Below, piece after piece: positions 41,101 through 51,950 of a stretch of 64,000 bases of DNA. The notes under the pieces are model-generated. The model did no database searches, was not told where the DNA came from, and saw only the letters and a program-made list of their open reading frames with translations. A program made the position numbers and the translations under genes. The stretch is from Lasioglossum baleicum (lineage: Eukaryota; Arthropoda; Insecta; Hymenoptera; Halictidae). Numbering within the stretch: the first letter of the stretch is position 1; every line of letters begins with the position of its first letter. The stretch is taken from positions 12,524,001-12,588,000 of the forward strand of contig NC_134932.1 of NCBI RefSeq assembly GCF_051020765.1, read 5' to 3'.

Positions 41101-44100
41101 TCGATGAAACGCTGCAAAGATTCTAACACCATGGGACTTAACATAATATCTACATCTCCCTTGAATTTGACTATTACTGTAGTACGCGATCCACTTTCGT
41201 GCTGTGCTGCCAACAATTCCTCTTCATTGTGGGTGGTATGATCCTCTTCTCCTACAGATAACAGTAAATGTTGTATTTGTAAAAATTTTTTAACTGTCGT
41301 ATGTTTTACCTTCCATTTGGCTTATAGTCGCGCTATCCCAAAGGTATGGGTGTGTAGGTGTCTTATTCGATGAACTAGCTGTAGGCGAACCGTCCGATCG
41401 AGTGATCATTTTCAACGATGTAAATCCTTCAGCGATAGTTTCGAATTTCGGCACATGTTTAGCACCAACGTAAACTAATCTACCATCCTCGGTGCGCTGG
41501 AAAAGCGGTGTAGTAAACGCGCTACTTCCAGCCGGTATAGAGGACTGACTCCAATTCGCACAACGCACCTGAAATTCATTGGATTTTCAGTCGCCGGAGA
41601 ATTTTTGAAAAATAGTAAAACCGTATTTGATATTACCTGAGTTAAATGACTAACGTAACTCGACATCAGCAATGGGGAATCAACGATTGGTTTGTTCACT
41701 TGCATATGCAAATTGACCAGGGTAACGTCTTCTTGCGAAGACACAGCTGAGATAAAACTTGTGGAAGAGACAGAATGACTGTCGGACGAGTCACGCAATA
41801 TACCGTTACCGGTTGAGTCGGCGTCGTTTTGGAAACTGGTGTTCCGATTCACCCTGGGACTACGTTTCGTGCTTATCGTTTGCGGCTTTGCTCTCTCCAA
41901 AGTGTGTGCTTTCTCGGACACGGGAACAGTAGCGTTCGCGGAACTTTCTACAATAGATAAGTCGGATGAGAATTTCTTTTTCATGCTATCGTTCCGTGTC
42001 AGAACCGAACCAGATCCAATGATAGATTGACGCAAGCTGGATGTACGACTTCCGCTTAAACCGTGACTCGTGTCTTCGTCTGCAGAATAGAAAGCTTCCG
42101 AATGGTTTTCCGAAGACATAGATATTGTCCGTTGAACCTGTGTGAAGATACAATCCGATGTAATTAAGATGCAACAGACTCGAATCCGATAGATGTGTTA
42201 ATCGCACCTCTTGCTTCATTCTTTCTTCAGACTCCGAGTTAACATACAACGAATGATGCGAATCAGAAATGTTAATACTATCAGTTCTCGTAGATGTTTG
42301 CATCGACTCGATGTAATTCGAGTCTGTGGACACTATTGGCAACGACTGTGGACTATTCGATTCGTATGGCTCTACATCCGATGCGTTGAAATAATCTACC
42401 GCTAATTTAGAGTCGGACACGCTACTTTTAGGAGCAGCTTCTATCTCGGGAACGCTTAAAATCGATTTACTACGTTCCGTGTGCAATTTAGAATCCGAAT
42501 CCAACTTTTGAGGTAAATGTGCTACGGGACTTGCATCGACTAGACGAGAATACGGGACATCTCTGGAGCTGCTTCCGCTGTAACAAAAGTAAGATATAAA
42601 TAAATCTAGATATATTAGCGAAACTTCCAATATCTTAACGCATTTGCACTAGCAGCATTATTCTATTTTGCCATTGCACCGAGCATATAATAAATAAATA
42701 AATGTTTGCAAAACCATGAATTAATTTTTTTGCTGATGAAGAGCTTGCGAAAAGCAGACAATTTTCAGAAAAACCCATAAAAACTTAGAATATAGTTAAA
42801 ATAAAATTGGTGCGCAACAAAAATGATACGAAAATTTTCATTTCTATCGCTGATATCCTTTCGTTTTATTATCATTTCAAGTGTACGCGATATCTTTTAT
42901 CAATTATAGCGTACGTATAAAAACCATGCAGTATTTAAAGAAAAGTAACAACACAAGTAATTGAAATCGTTAATAAGCCGGCTCAAAGCTATTCCGAGGA
43001 TTACCGCAGTGATGTATAAGAAAATCTTCTGCCCAGCACTTTCCGATCCCCACTGCATGCGAATGGACTTGCCGTTGCAGTAATTAATTTTGTACTACTA
43101 TGTTCCTCGATACCGGAATCTTTAGTATGATCTGCCACAGACCTGGGACGTTCAACTTTTTTCGAAGTGTGCACTCCGTCCTGTGTGGCAGTCAACTTTA
43201 CTCCTGCGACTTGATAGTCTTGCAAAGACACATCTTGCAAGTTATAAGGCGAAGTGTGGAATACCAATTGACCGTCGTGTAAAATGGACTGCCCGAAACC
43301 CTTTTCCTTTCCGGATTCGTTAATTCTAAAATAGATAAGGATGATGTATTCTCTCGTTCCTCCGAAACAAAATCTGGAGAAGGAATATTGTAAGTTTAAA
43401 CATTGCATATACCTATAAGCAGCTACATTAATGCCGTCTTGAAAATCATGATAATTTGGCTTAAAGAATCTTGGCCCGTTTCGATTATTTCCAAAAAATG
43501 TACAACCACCTATGCAACCGCACTTTATTGGCTTTACACAGCTTTCCTGGGGCCATAAAAACCATAAACGCTTCGTGGCTTCGTCGTGTAACTTCAAATA
43601 TTTGTTTTGTACTAAATGCAAATTGTGTTCAGGGGTTGGAAGTGAAATTGCGGCTTCTAATATGACTGGACCTAGAGCTACCGATCCAACTTCTAACCAG
43701 ACGTCGGAACCATCGCCTAGAATACATAACAAGTCGGTGAAGTATTAACAAAACTATATATGAGGGTGATACAGCCAAGTATGCCACCTATATAAATTAC
43801 TTATAAACTACTTGATATATCAAAAATGTTGTATGGTTTCAAAAGTAACGTACAATGTATATTTAATTGTATGTAATGTTAGTATACCTGACATACGACT
43901 GCTTGCATTATTGTGTGACCTTCCACTGCCTGTTGTGTTAGTGTTACTTGTATTCGCAAAATGATCAGCTGCCGATACAAACTGCCGAATTAATATTCTA
44001 GGTAGTACGCTAGTTACACCAGACTTGACTTGGTGACCATGAAGATTACAAGTAGAAACACGAATAGGAGATATCCAAAGATGCACGGCTGTCCCCACCT

Positions 44101-47100
44101 CTTGGAAATGTAAATCGACTGCGTCTATCGCTATTCTTGTCATCCTATACTTTATATCCTCGGAACTGGGACACCTAAAATGATATACGAAGTATAGCAT
44201 CGTCTTAGAGACGTTATTATTCGTATAAAATGATTACGTACCTGTAATGTTTATCGATGTCGCTATCGGGACATTGCAAAGGTGGAATACCATGATGACA
44301 ATGATGCGGTAAATCAGGAGGACGTAAAGTGTTTTCGTTATTCTTGACCATTAGTAAAAATGTTTCTAGAGACGTGATGAGATGGTGCAATTGCGGAGAA
44401 CTCATTTTTCCAGTTAATTTACCTAATTGCACTTCGATTAGCCATGCATACTCCAACGTCTCTTGGTCTAAACTTCTTCCTTCGTTACTGAACATCGCGT
44501 GTCCCCTGACTTGCAGTGCGCTTAACATTAAATGGCCTTGATTCATGTGACGTTCCTTGCTCGATCGAACCACGTTATCGGTGAGCAACGCGATAGCAGG
44601 CGAGAGAAGCAATTGAAGCTCCGTCTCCCTATACCGTTTCTTCATTTCGAATCCGAATCGTTCGAGAAGTATAACAGGACAAGGAGGATCATTCTCACCA
44701 CAATTCTTTATCAGATGGGCTTGAATGTCATGCATGGTGATCCCAACTATTACTTCCAACGGTCTATAATCTCTGGGATCGAACGCCTTTGATTTTGCGT
44801 CTTCATCGTCGACAGACTCGATACTACTATTTTGTACATCTCTGTCTTTGCTTCTTTCCGTAGTCGTGGATGTAGGATTAGTTCTACTTTGTTGCATGTC
44901 GGTGAACGTTTGATAATCGCCGAACAAGTTCTCTTTTAAATGTATAAAATTTTTCAACAACGACCCATATAAAAACAATATAGACGGGCCTATCTCAAGA
45001 TCTAAAGTAACTTTGTCGGGAGCTATAGATTGCGGATCGAATTTCTGACTACCGTTTGTTGTCCATTCGAGACCGGGTGATTTTCGACATCGAGGAATCC
45101 TCATCGGGGACAAAAGAATCTCTTCTTTCTCCGGTGTTGTAATATTTGCTTGAGGAGTAGGTCCAAGAGGTGGACACAGATGATATGTATAATTAATACT
45201 TAACGCCACGATCGGTACAGACCAACAATCAACCCAACCTGCACCTTTCTGACAAACATTTCTCCACTTTTTATTTTTACTTAATTCCGATAGATATATG
45301 TGTGACCCGTCACGCGTCATAATCTTCGCATTCTTATGCAAAGCTAACAAAATCGTATGGTTCGTGTTGACTTCCGGTAGATAAAAGGAGAGATCGACGC
45401 TCTCCCCTTGAATCCAGAAACGTAAACGTATTGTCACTGGTAGATAGTCGACGAACGGAAGATCGAACGACAGCTCAAAGAATTCCCCACAAAAAGCGAT
45501 GTGCGCATTTTCTTGATTCTGCGATGAACAATCGATCCAATTATACTCGTTGCATAACGTAATCAATTCGAACTCCTTTAACAATAAGTTAAACTTCCAC
45601 GTATAAGGTACAAAATGTAAAATATCAGGTCTGGCTTTGCTGGCCCAATCGTTAATCATATCCTGAAAAAATTCTTTGTGCGAGTAAACTAAGTTAGCAG
45701 TGGCTTTGCATCCAGTTAAATTCAAAGTCCATTCCTGGTGATCGTTCCATCTTATCGGATAATGGCATTTAATACCGAACTCTAACGTTTCGCTTTGAAC
45801 TAAACTTCGATATTGTAAACTCGTGGTTGCTTCTAAATGTAACAGTTGGCCTGTTATCTTCGTGGTATAACCGTCTTGTAAAACTATCCATGGCATAGTG
45901 ATTTCCAGATACGAACCAGGCCCTACGTTCACGTGAACAGCATTCGTTTCCGTATTTTTACTAAACAGTATATCGATCGTGGCTTCGTTTAACGTTGACA
46001 ATCTGATATCGAACGATTGAACTTGTCTCTTTTCTCCGGTCACAGGAGGTTTCGTAACTTTCAGCGGCTGATAGTCATTAGGGAAAAAGAATTTAAACAA
46101 GTGTTCTCGTTGTCTGTCTGCCCAAGGTCCATAACTGAAATCCGTACCTTTACCACATTTAATATCGATACCCCAAATTGGTGGCATAGCCTCTACCATA
46201 TCCCCATTTACCAATTGTATCATTTCTGGATGTTCAGGGACAAATCCAGGCTCGTCCATATAATAGTAAACTTCCATGTTGTTTGAGCTTAATACAACAA
46301 ACCCTTCTCCCATGTATCTAGGTGGATCATCCACCATACCAGTGTATTTCGGACTAGGTGCTAGAATCACTTTGAAATTTTCTGCTTTACATTTCGTAAA
46401 GTGCATAAAATGATCATGTCGGGATGCCGCTGGTTTTGTAGAGTATACAAAATGTGCTTCTTCTACGGTTATTGACAAAGTTGTTGGGACCAATCGATTA
46501 CCAAATACCACTCTCCCCTAAAATAATAAAATTTTGTTGTATGCACCCATTAAAAAAGAATCTGTACCTATTAGAGGTGTGCGCGAACCCGAAAATATCG
46601 GGTCGATCATTTTATTCCGGATCGGAACGGGTTCTCGCACACCTCTATCGGAAACACGAATGGTCAGCTAACCGTGCAGACATCTAATTTAATAACAGGT
46701 ATTAAATCTCTCCAAGTTCGAGCTATAACATGAGCTTCTTTTTTTCTAATATTATCAACGTGACGCGAAACATCCATGGCGGTCGTTTGCTGGCAAGTTT
46801 GATTAGCAGAGTTTCTAATTGACTCTGCGTCACGATCATCGATATTAACAGTATAATCTTCTTCGTCGGGAAACATTTGCGGTCCGAGACCAAATGCTTT
46901 TTCTAATTGTGCATACAGTTGACAGCGATTGTAAACGTGTAATTCAAAGCCATTTAACATGACTGATAGTCGAGTATCGGAATGTGAAAGATCTGAAAAG
47001 AACGGATGAATATTTCTGTTTAGATTTGTTATAATTGTTATGCAATTGTATTTGTCATACCTTCGGATACATCTTTGGGAACATAACTTCTCCACCATCT

Positions 47101-47552
47101 AAATATAAGCCATCCGTCTTGAACTCTGAGACTATAATCTGTTGTAATATAAACTATATCTCTAAACATTATTTTTCCGCTTAGTACGCTTAGAGTGAAA
47201 GAACCTAATAATAGAAACAATATGTTCCAATTATTTTTAGAAAAAACAAACAAAGATACATATTACGTGGAAGCGATATTTCATATTTTCAACACTCACC
47301 TACTTTAACATATCCGTCTCTAATAACAAATCGATTTAATAATTTCGTTAATATATAGCCAATGACTCTGCTATTATAATAAGCTATATAAATAATCCAA
47401 GAAGTAGCAGATACTAATGAGCAAAGTAAATATATAAAACTTCTATCCATCTTAATATCGTCGAGGTTGACATGATCGGAATAATTCCAGAAAGCTGGTT
47501 CAATTCCAGAGAAAGATGGAACCGTAACATTATACAGCTCGTTCTCCTCCAT
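24721..47552 (-). CDS. tweek: BLTP1/Tweek (KIAA1109, FSA) giant bridge-like lipid transfer protein, complete, 48 coding exons
   Basis: Family knowledge: rod-shaped lipid conduit anchored in the ER (yeast Csf1, worm LPD-3, human BLTP1); fly tweek acts in synaptic vesicle recycling. Exons read directly, 5' to 3': 47300-47552, 47061-47204, 46673-46992, 44242-46517, 43888-44174, 43413-43716, 43005-43325, 42208-42577, 41637-42137, 41310-41568, 40904-41251, 40752-40828, 40357-40693, 40105-40283, 39792-40017, 39313-39713, 39080-39241, 38889-39014, 37729-37867, 36749-36991, 36039-36295, 35486-35789, 35012-35410, 34424-34933, 33937-34340, 33275-33716, 32946-33193, 32160-32854, 31679-31839, 31412-31608, 31005-31234, 30695-30913, 30537-30608, 30319-30474, 30072-30251, 29796-29997, 29270-29658, 28722-29131, 28294-28626, 27923-28222, 27657-27849, 27334-27563, 26984-27265, 26632-26820, 26284-26574, 25432-25556, 25156-25346, 24721-24940. 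Total 15,102 nt, 5,033 residues plus TAA, close to the human length (about 5,000). Every intron is GT-AG and phase-consistent. Exon edges are hand-called; the least certain is the start of 26284-26574. Confidence 0.96.
29171..29211. repeat. Dispersed TTAACCC...CGAGT-ACTCG hairpin motif, copy 2 (tweek intron 37)
   Basis: TTGTTAACCCCCTGCAC is followed by CGAGTCAGACTCG (29199-29211), a 5-bp stem with a 3-nt loop. The order and spacing match the copy in the ELOVL intron. Confidence 0.45.
30005..44174 (-). CDS. tweek: Tweek/BLTP1 central exons 5-36: repeating groove segments with serine-rich linkers
   Basis: Part of the same gene (residues about 999-3983). Conserved blocks alternate with variable, Ser/Thr-rich, probably disordered linkers (exons 8-9 at 41637-42577, exon 21 at 36039-36295). 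Clear anchors are KRLWFLWPQES with the Cys-rich KCGCIGGCTFFG (exon 6), YVSHLTQ joined to VRCANWSQ (exons 9/10), WFNFAAPPRTP and LLSTASPAINAW (exon 16), INIPQHP-like IDIPQHPVALHGMM (exon 25), AALLPSLQAQYKMD (exon 26), FEHSLTTDLLNHLVFVQKVF (exon 27) and ITLKRPLIYIQPVA (exon 28). Exon 31 (31005-31234) encodes a charged helical stretch including NEQAKIINDLRSLGAS. Exon 16 contains a short Ala-Thr dipeptide run encoded by a hexanucleotide repeat. The listed start excludes the most C-terminal exons, described separately. Confidence 0.93.
37868..38888 (-). other. Large intron 18 of tweek (1,021 bp)
   Basis: Far longer than the gene's typical 60-150 bp introns. AT-rich, with no open frame of at least 60 codons. 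The other long introns are 36992-37728 (737 bp), 25557-26283 (727 bp), 36296-36748 (453 bp) and 42578-43004 (427 bp). No alternative exon was recognised in any of them. Confidence 0.7.
39686..39706 (-). repeat. Hexanucleotide repeat inside tweek exon 16
   Basis: CAGTCG units on the plus strand give GCGACT on the coding strand, encoding an Ala-Thr dipeptide run just before the conserved ELKTVWFNF block. The length is a multiple of three, so unit gain or loss would keep the frame. Confidence 0.75.
44242..47552 (-). CDS. tweek: Tweek/BLTP1 exons 1-4: membrane anchor and N-terminal lipid-channel region (residues 1-998)
   Basis: Part of the gene above. The ATG at 47552 opens exon 1; the following 84 residues match the family N-terminus, so I chose this start. 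One hydrophobic segment, about residues 38-58 (FIYLLCSLVSATSWIIYIAY), is the expected ER anchor, followed by the conserved YYNSRVIGYILTKLLNR. Exon 2 carries LSGKIMFRD and GWLIFRWWRSYVPK, and exon 3 ends at RDLIPVIKLDVCT. Exon 4 is unusually long (2,276 nt) and uninterrupted, with MGEGFVVLSSNN, GKGTDFSYGPWADRQRE, AVHVNVGPGSYLEI and FVPYTWKFN, all recognisable from the vertebrate protein. This N-terminal block is the best-conserved part of the family. It is thought to begin the hydrophobic groove that takes lipid from the ER. Confidence 0.97.
46573..46646. repeat. Short hairpin element in tweek intron 3
   Basis: A 19-nt arm at 46573-46591 (AGAGGTGTGCGCGAACCCG) pairs with 46628-46646, with a single difference, around a 36-nt centre that contains a smaller CCCGAAAATATCGGG palindrome. 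It lies 26 bp inside the intron from the exon 3 donor. The form is that of a very small MITE or foldback repeat. Confidence 0.75.
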
Positions 47553-48838
47553 GATGATTTCTTTCTTGTATTTACGAAATCAAGAGCAGTTACTCATTTT
47601 GTTATTAAACACTAAAAACACAAAAGAAAAATTGTGAAAACTATGATAGCAAACTTTCGCTTATTCTGACAATTTAGTATTGTTTTTCAACTTTACTCTT
47701 AAAACGAAACGAAATTTGTTATGAAGTTCTTCTACGACTGATAAACGGAAAAGCAAACGTTTGTAAACATAACCTAAACGATGAGCTCTAATTAAAAATG
47801 ATCATTATAATTTACTGACCAATTACATTACTTATTAAAGTGAATTCATCAATTTTTATCTTCGTAACCGATACAAATTATTTGAAGAAATATTATTTTG
47901 TTCTACATTATGAAAATGACGGACATCGTGAGTAGTTACTATCAACATAAACGATTGTAGTAACTATTATCAGCATTGGGAGATAAGAATTATTTCGTTA
48001 TGTGTTTATTGCGGATTAGTGGCATTCAGCTTATCAGCGAAAGTAGAGTACACACACAGGGTACTACAATCGAAACGCAGTTTTTAAATATCAATAAATA
48101 TCAAATTAAATCTAATATGCTCGATTAGTTTACCTGTATTTGATACTTATATAAGAATTGCATTCAATTTTTGTTGTGTCACTCATGGTTTAGTGTTTAT
48201 TAGTATATCAGTTTTAATAGATGTCATAGAACTGTCATCGATGGACAGTAATACACATAACCACTTCATAGTTGACTACTGACATTGACCATAAATGCAG
48301 TCATGAAGCACGATCTACTGTTGCTAAAGCACTTTATATACACGTATTGCTCCGCACATTCATCACTATATAAATGAAAATTTCTTTTTCGAAATCCTTC
48401 GTTTAGTACAAGAAATGATTAAAATTGTGAATAACATACAACAGTGTTCTTTTCTGGTTATATCTTTATATAGAAAAGTTGGCCGATGGTTGGCCGTTGT
48501 TCTAGTGATCTTTGAGCCTGCAGCTGCAATCTCCACCAGTCTCCATCTCGAATTTCTGCACCTGCGATAGTGCTGCACCAAACGGAAAACTAAAAAATCA
48601 GTGGTTTTCTTGCGCCCTCTACCCAAATAGCACATACAACCGCACAACGTACAACTGGTACAACCGTCTCTGATACAACATAACTCATGAATCTGGGTAT
48701 ATTAGCGAGAGCGAGACGAGCGAGAGCCGAGAACCACCAAGAACCACCGAGAACTTGCATCAACATCAACTTATCAACTTGCATTGACTTTCATAGAGAG
48801 AGGAATAAGTGACAGTATTATAAAGAAATTGTTAAGCA
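47553..48838. promoter_or_regulatory. Divergent intergenic region: promoters and 5' UTRs of tweek and U2A'
   Basis: The 1,286 bp separate the ATG codons of the two divergent genes, so both 5' UTRs and promoters must lie here unless distant exons exist. The tweek side (47.55-48.4 kb) is AT-rich. The U2A' side (48.6-48.79 kb) is GC-richer, with tandem GAACCACC units (about 48730-48750) and ATCAAC repeats just upstream of the U2A' ATG. Open frames on the minus strand here are short and unrecognised. Confidence 0.6.
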
Positions 48839-49931
48839 ATGGTTAAGTTAACACCAGATCTGATACAACAATCCATGCAGTATATAAATCCTGTAAAGGA
48901 CCGTGAATTAGATCTCAGAGGTACGAGATAGAAGTACATCAAAGAAACCTAACCTATAAACCTTCCACCTTAACGCATGAATCTTTCATTTTGTACGTTT
49001 CTTTTCGTTCCAGGCTATAAAATACCAACGATCGAAAACTTGGGTGCAACTCTGGTATGTATTCGATTGAATAAATTTTTTTTTTCGATACCATTGAAAT
49101 CTTTGTTTATATTGTTTTGGTTATGAGTTACCTTTATTTATCTTCCGTGATTGACAATGCTTTCAGGATCAGTTTGATACGATAGATTTTTCAGACAACG
49201 ATATCAGAAAATTAGATGGATTTCCACTGTTGAAGAGGATCAAAACGCTTTTCTTTAATAATAATCGTATTGTCAGAATCGGCGAGGGGTTGGAGCACTG
49301 TATACCAAACTTGGAAACGCTTATGCTAACTGGGAATATGATTCAAGAGCTCGGCGACCTGGAGCCTCTAACCCAGCTCAAAAATCTGTCCAACCTGTGT
49401 CTACTCCAAAATCCAGTCTCCGCGAAACCTCAGTACAGACAGTATGTGGTATACAGATTTCCACAGTTGAGGCTACTAGATTTCAGGAAGATTAAGATGA
49501 AGGAACGCGATGCGGCCATTGTCTATTTCCGAAGCAAGCGAGGAAAGGACATGGTTCGCGAGATTGCGAAGAAAGCGAAAACACAGGCCTCTGGCACATT
49601 TACGGATAAGCCTCTAACCACTCCAGAGGAACGCAACAAAATTAGAGAAGCTATTACAAACGCCTCTTCTCTGGAAGAAGTACAACGCCTCAGCAAACTG
49701 CTGCAAGCTGGACACATGCCTAGCGAAGAGAGGTTACAGAATGGTTCGTCACAATTTTTTTTATTTAAATTGGGGCTTTTACCGCTTTATTGCACTTGTT
49801 CAATTTTGAACGCTTACGACGTTTTTCGCAGTAGATAATTTGCATTTAAAATGTGTTAAGTGAAATACATTGTCGTAAATACTGTTTCAGGAAACACAGT
49901 ACCTGAAGCAATGGAGGAAGAAGACGATTAA
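48839..49931 (+). CDS. U2A: U2 small nuclear ribonucleoprotein A' (leucine-rich repeat protein)
   Basis: U2A' binds stem-loop IV of U2 snRNA together with B'' and is a core U2 snRNP component needed for branch-point recognition in the nucleus (family knowledge; orthologue of human SNRPA1). Four coding exons: 48839-48920, 49014-49054, 49167-49743, 49891-49931. They total 741 nt and 246 residues, against about 255 in human. The protein starts MVKLTPDLIQQSMQYINP and keeps ELDLRGYKIPTIENLG, then leucine-rich repeats at about residues 20-130 (IDFSDNDIRKLDGFP, TLFFNNNRIVRIGEGL, LMLTGNMIQELGDL). A cap region follows with YRQYVVYRFPQLRLLDF. The tail is Lys/Arg-rich and then acidic. It is divergently arranged with tweek. 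The ORF reading past the donor at 49744 is intron read-through. Confidence 0.97.
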
Positions 49932-50626
49932 GTTTCTGATAGATTATTCTCAGATAGGTTAAAACAAGGTACATTTTCTTGCTGTAAGTATTGATTGATA
50001 ATTGTAACAGACAGGAACGCAGTTTGTTAAGCTAATAAGAATATACTACACAATTCCATTTTTAATGGAAGATGATTCGAATGATACAAAATAAAACGAT
50101 TGAAATACCGAATTGCCAAGAAGCGATTTCATAAATATATGCTTACATTACCAATCTCTGAATTGTGGATATTTATCTGTTCATAGCATACGCGAACTGT
50201 ACGGTTTCCTAATTATTTCCAGTGAAATAAAACTCTCTGATGACAGAGTTGTACAATTTTTAATGTTACGCATTGCATATTGTAAAAATATGCGCTCGCA
50301 TAAACATCCGCAATCTTTGAACGACTCTTCGAAATATTTTGAAAGTTTTAACATATACGTATGTTTATTTCAGTGTCGATTCAAATAAATCATTTTTCTA
50401 TAATGCCGCACATGTCCGATTTTTCTCCTACTTAATAAAAATCATAATTTCATGATTCGTAGATGAGTATCCGAACTTCGATCATTTTTAAATTAGTTAC
50501 GTAAGGTTATGTCACCAGATGTCAGCAGCGCGCAATGCGAAATGCGAGCTCTCTTGCGTTTTCAGGTAGAAACATAGAAATTATTATTTCTACGTGTACG
50601 TAACTCTTTAGTGTTAATTAAGAAGA
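49932..50626. other. Spacer between U2A' and NDUFB7
   Basis: Contains the U2A' 3' UTR with its poly(A) signal and, in the last 150 bp, a more GC-rich segment with a GCAGCGCGC core that is the likely NDUFB7 promoter and 5' UTR. An open frame at 50113-50388 has no recognisable family. Confidence 0.5.
50090..50095 (+). promoter_or_regulatory. Candidate poly(A) signal of U2A'
   Basis: AATAAA lies 159 bp downstream of the U2A' stop codon, in an AT-rich stretch and before the NDUFB7 start. Its position fits a short 3' UTR; no cleavage site can be seen directly. Confidence 0.55.
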
Positions 50627-51238
50627 ATGGGCCAAAGTGTAGTGCGACCTTACACCAAAGGTTGGGAGGATATTCCATTTGTTGATGAAGTTCCATCGTT
50701 CGATCCAAACTTGGGATTTCCGGAAGGTCGCAAAGAAAGAGGTGAGTGTTCCAATTCGATTCTAACCTCTAACAGTTACGAATATTGTATCGTATGCGTA
50801 ATATTTGAAATGCTAATGTCCGATACACCGTTCATTTATTTCTCGGTGTATTAATACTAAACGAGTATTATTGTGATCGCTCTCTACAGTATCAGTTGCG
50901 ACATTGGAAGAAATGAGAAGCGCCAATATTCCAGAGCGTTTAAGAGACTATTGTGCCCACAAATTAATACAATGTTATGTGTGCCAGAAAAAGCATTTCC
51001 CAATGTTTACAAAATGTGAACACGAGAGACACGAGTACGATGCCTGTCTAAGAGATGAGTGAGTATATCATTTTTGGCTCGATATTTACAAGGTGGTTGT
51101 TGCGACTTCCTTGTCATTTCAAACCCTGTCTGTTTCAGCTTTTTAATAAGGATGATGGAGGTTGAAAGAGAACGTAGGCTTCGTTTAAGAAAGAAGAAGA
51201 TGGAAGCTGCTGCTCAAGCAGAAATCCTCACGGCTTAG
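50627..51238 (+). CDS. NDUFB7: NADH dehydrogenase (ubiquinone) 1 beta subcomplex subunit 7 (B18)
   Basis: Accessory subunit of mitochondrial complex I, located on the intermembrane-space side of the membrane arm (family knowledge). Exons 50627-50741, 50890-51058 and 51139-51238 join in phase to 127 residues; human is about 137. The start MGQSVVRPY keeps the glycine at position 2 that is N-myristoylated in the human protein. The CHCH domain is intact: within DYCAHKLIQCYVC and KCEHERHEYDAC two Cys-x9-Cys pairs are visible, as expected for import by the Mia40 disulfide relay. The basic, helical C-terminus (ERERRLRLRKKKMEAAA) is typical. The gene follows U2A' on the same strand, 695 bp after its stop codon. 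Confidence 0.97.
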
Positions 51239-51308
51239 CCTGTAAGCTGATCGATCGTTGATCGTTATGCTTAGGATCTATACATAGAGATGGATTTTTC
51301 TGTACAGA

Positions 51309-51314
51309 AATAAA
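51309..51314 (+). promoter_or_regulatory. Candidate poly(A) signal of NDUFB7
   Basis: AATAAA 71 bp downstream of the NDUFB7 stop codon, consistent with a very short 3' UTR. Confidence 0.65.
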
Positions 51315-51530
51315 TGATAAGAAATTGCATTAGATTTACGATACAAATTGGGTCTATAATATATTCCTATGGAATTCTGTGGATCCCTTCAAGAGTCACT
51401 GCAATAGCGATAACAAACAGAAATCCAGTACAAGAATCCTTTAACATTAAATAACACTATTTATTTTTCATTTTCATTTCCTCTAGTTGAAAGATTAGAC
51501 AGAAACCAACTGTTGGAGTATTTAATGCTA

Positions 51531-51536
51531 TTTATT
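51531..51536 (-). promoter_or_regulatory. Candidate minus-strand poly(A) signal between NDUFB7 and ELOVL
   Basis: TTTATT on the plus strand is AATAAA on the minus strand; another is present near 51459. They suggest a minus-strand transcript, either a 2.9-kb ELOVL 3' UTR or a separate gene, ending tail-to-tail with NDUFB7. Confidence 0.4.
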
Positions 51537-51764
51537 TCTTGTTACAAAATGGACAGAGAATTACATATGTACAAAAACAGTTGCGCCCGGCTGGTACGCG
51601 AATAAATTACAATCTTAGGATGAGAGGCACGACGATGAATCCGTATCAGGAGAAACTATCGTTAGGGGACTCCCTCTCCCACCCTTATGTCAGGGGTAGT
51701 GTGGAGCTGATCGATAAGGTAGAGATCGCCCATACCTCGATAACGATTCAAGAGGGAGCGTTAC

Positions 51765-51950
51765 CTGTAATCTCTGGACGGATTACCTCCTGTGTTACAT
51801 CGTTTTCTCGCCGTTTTTTTTCTGAACACCGAGAGAGTGTCGTTCAACCCCCCGAACGCGTGCATGGCTTCTGTGATGTTCGAGGGAGGATGCGCCAGCT
51901 CCCTCGTCTCATTCGTTGCGAAACGCGTCGCGAGGGTTCGTCGTCTATCG
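51765..51950 (-). other. Putative minus-strand exon in a GC-rich segment, function unknown
   Basis: On the minus strand an open 62-codon stretch is flanked by an acceptor-like TCTTCGCAG at its 5' side and a donor-like AG/GTAACG at its 3' side. It encodes a non-repetitive peptide including RELAHPPSNITEAMHAFGGL. A minus-strand AATAAA follows at 51531-51536. I do not recognise the family. The opposite strand is also open for 155 codons, as often happens in CpG-rich DNA, so coding potential is unproven. It could equally be part of the ELOVL 3' UTR. Confidence 0.25.

Noticed and set aside
44329..44792. Plus-strand open frames opposite tweek exon 4
   Set aside because: Antisense shadows of a conserved coding exon.
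48366..48784. Minus-strand open frames upstream of U2A'
   Set aside because: Short, lying in the promoter/5' UTR region, and no recognisable product.
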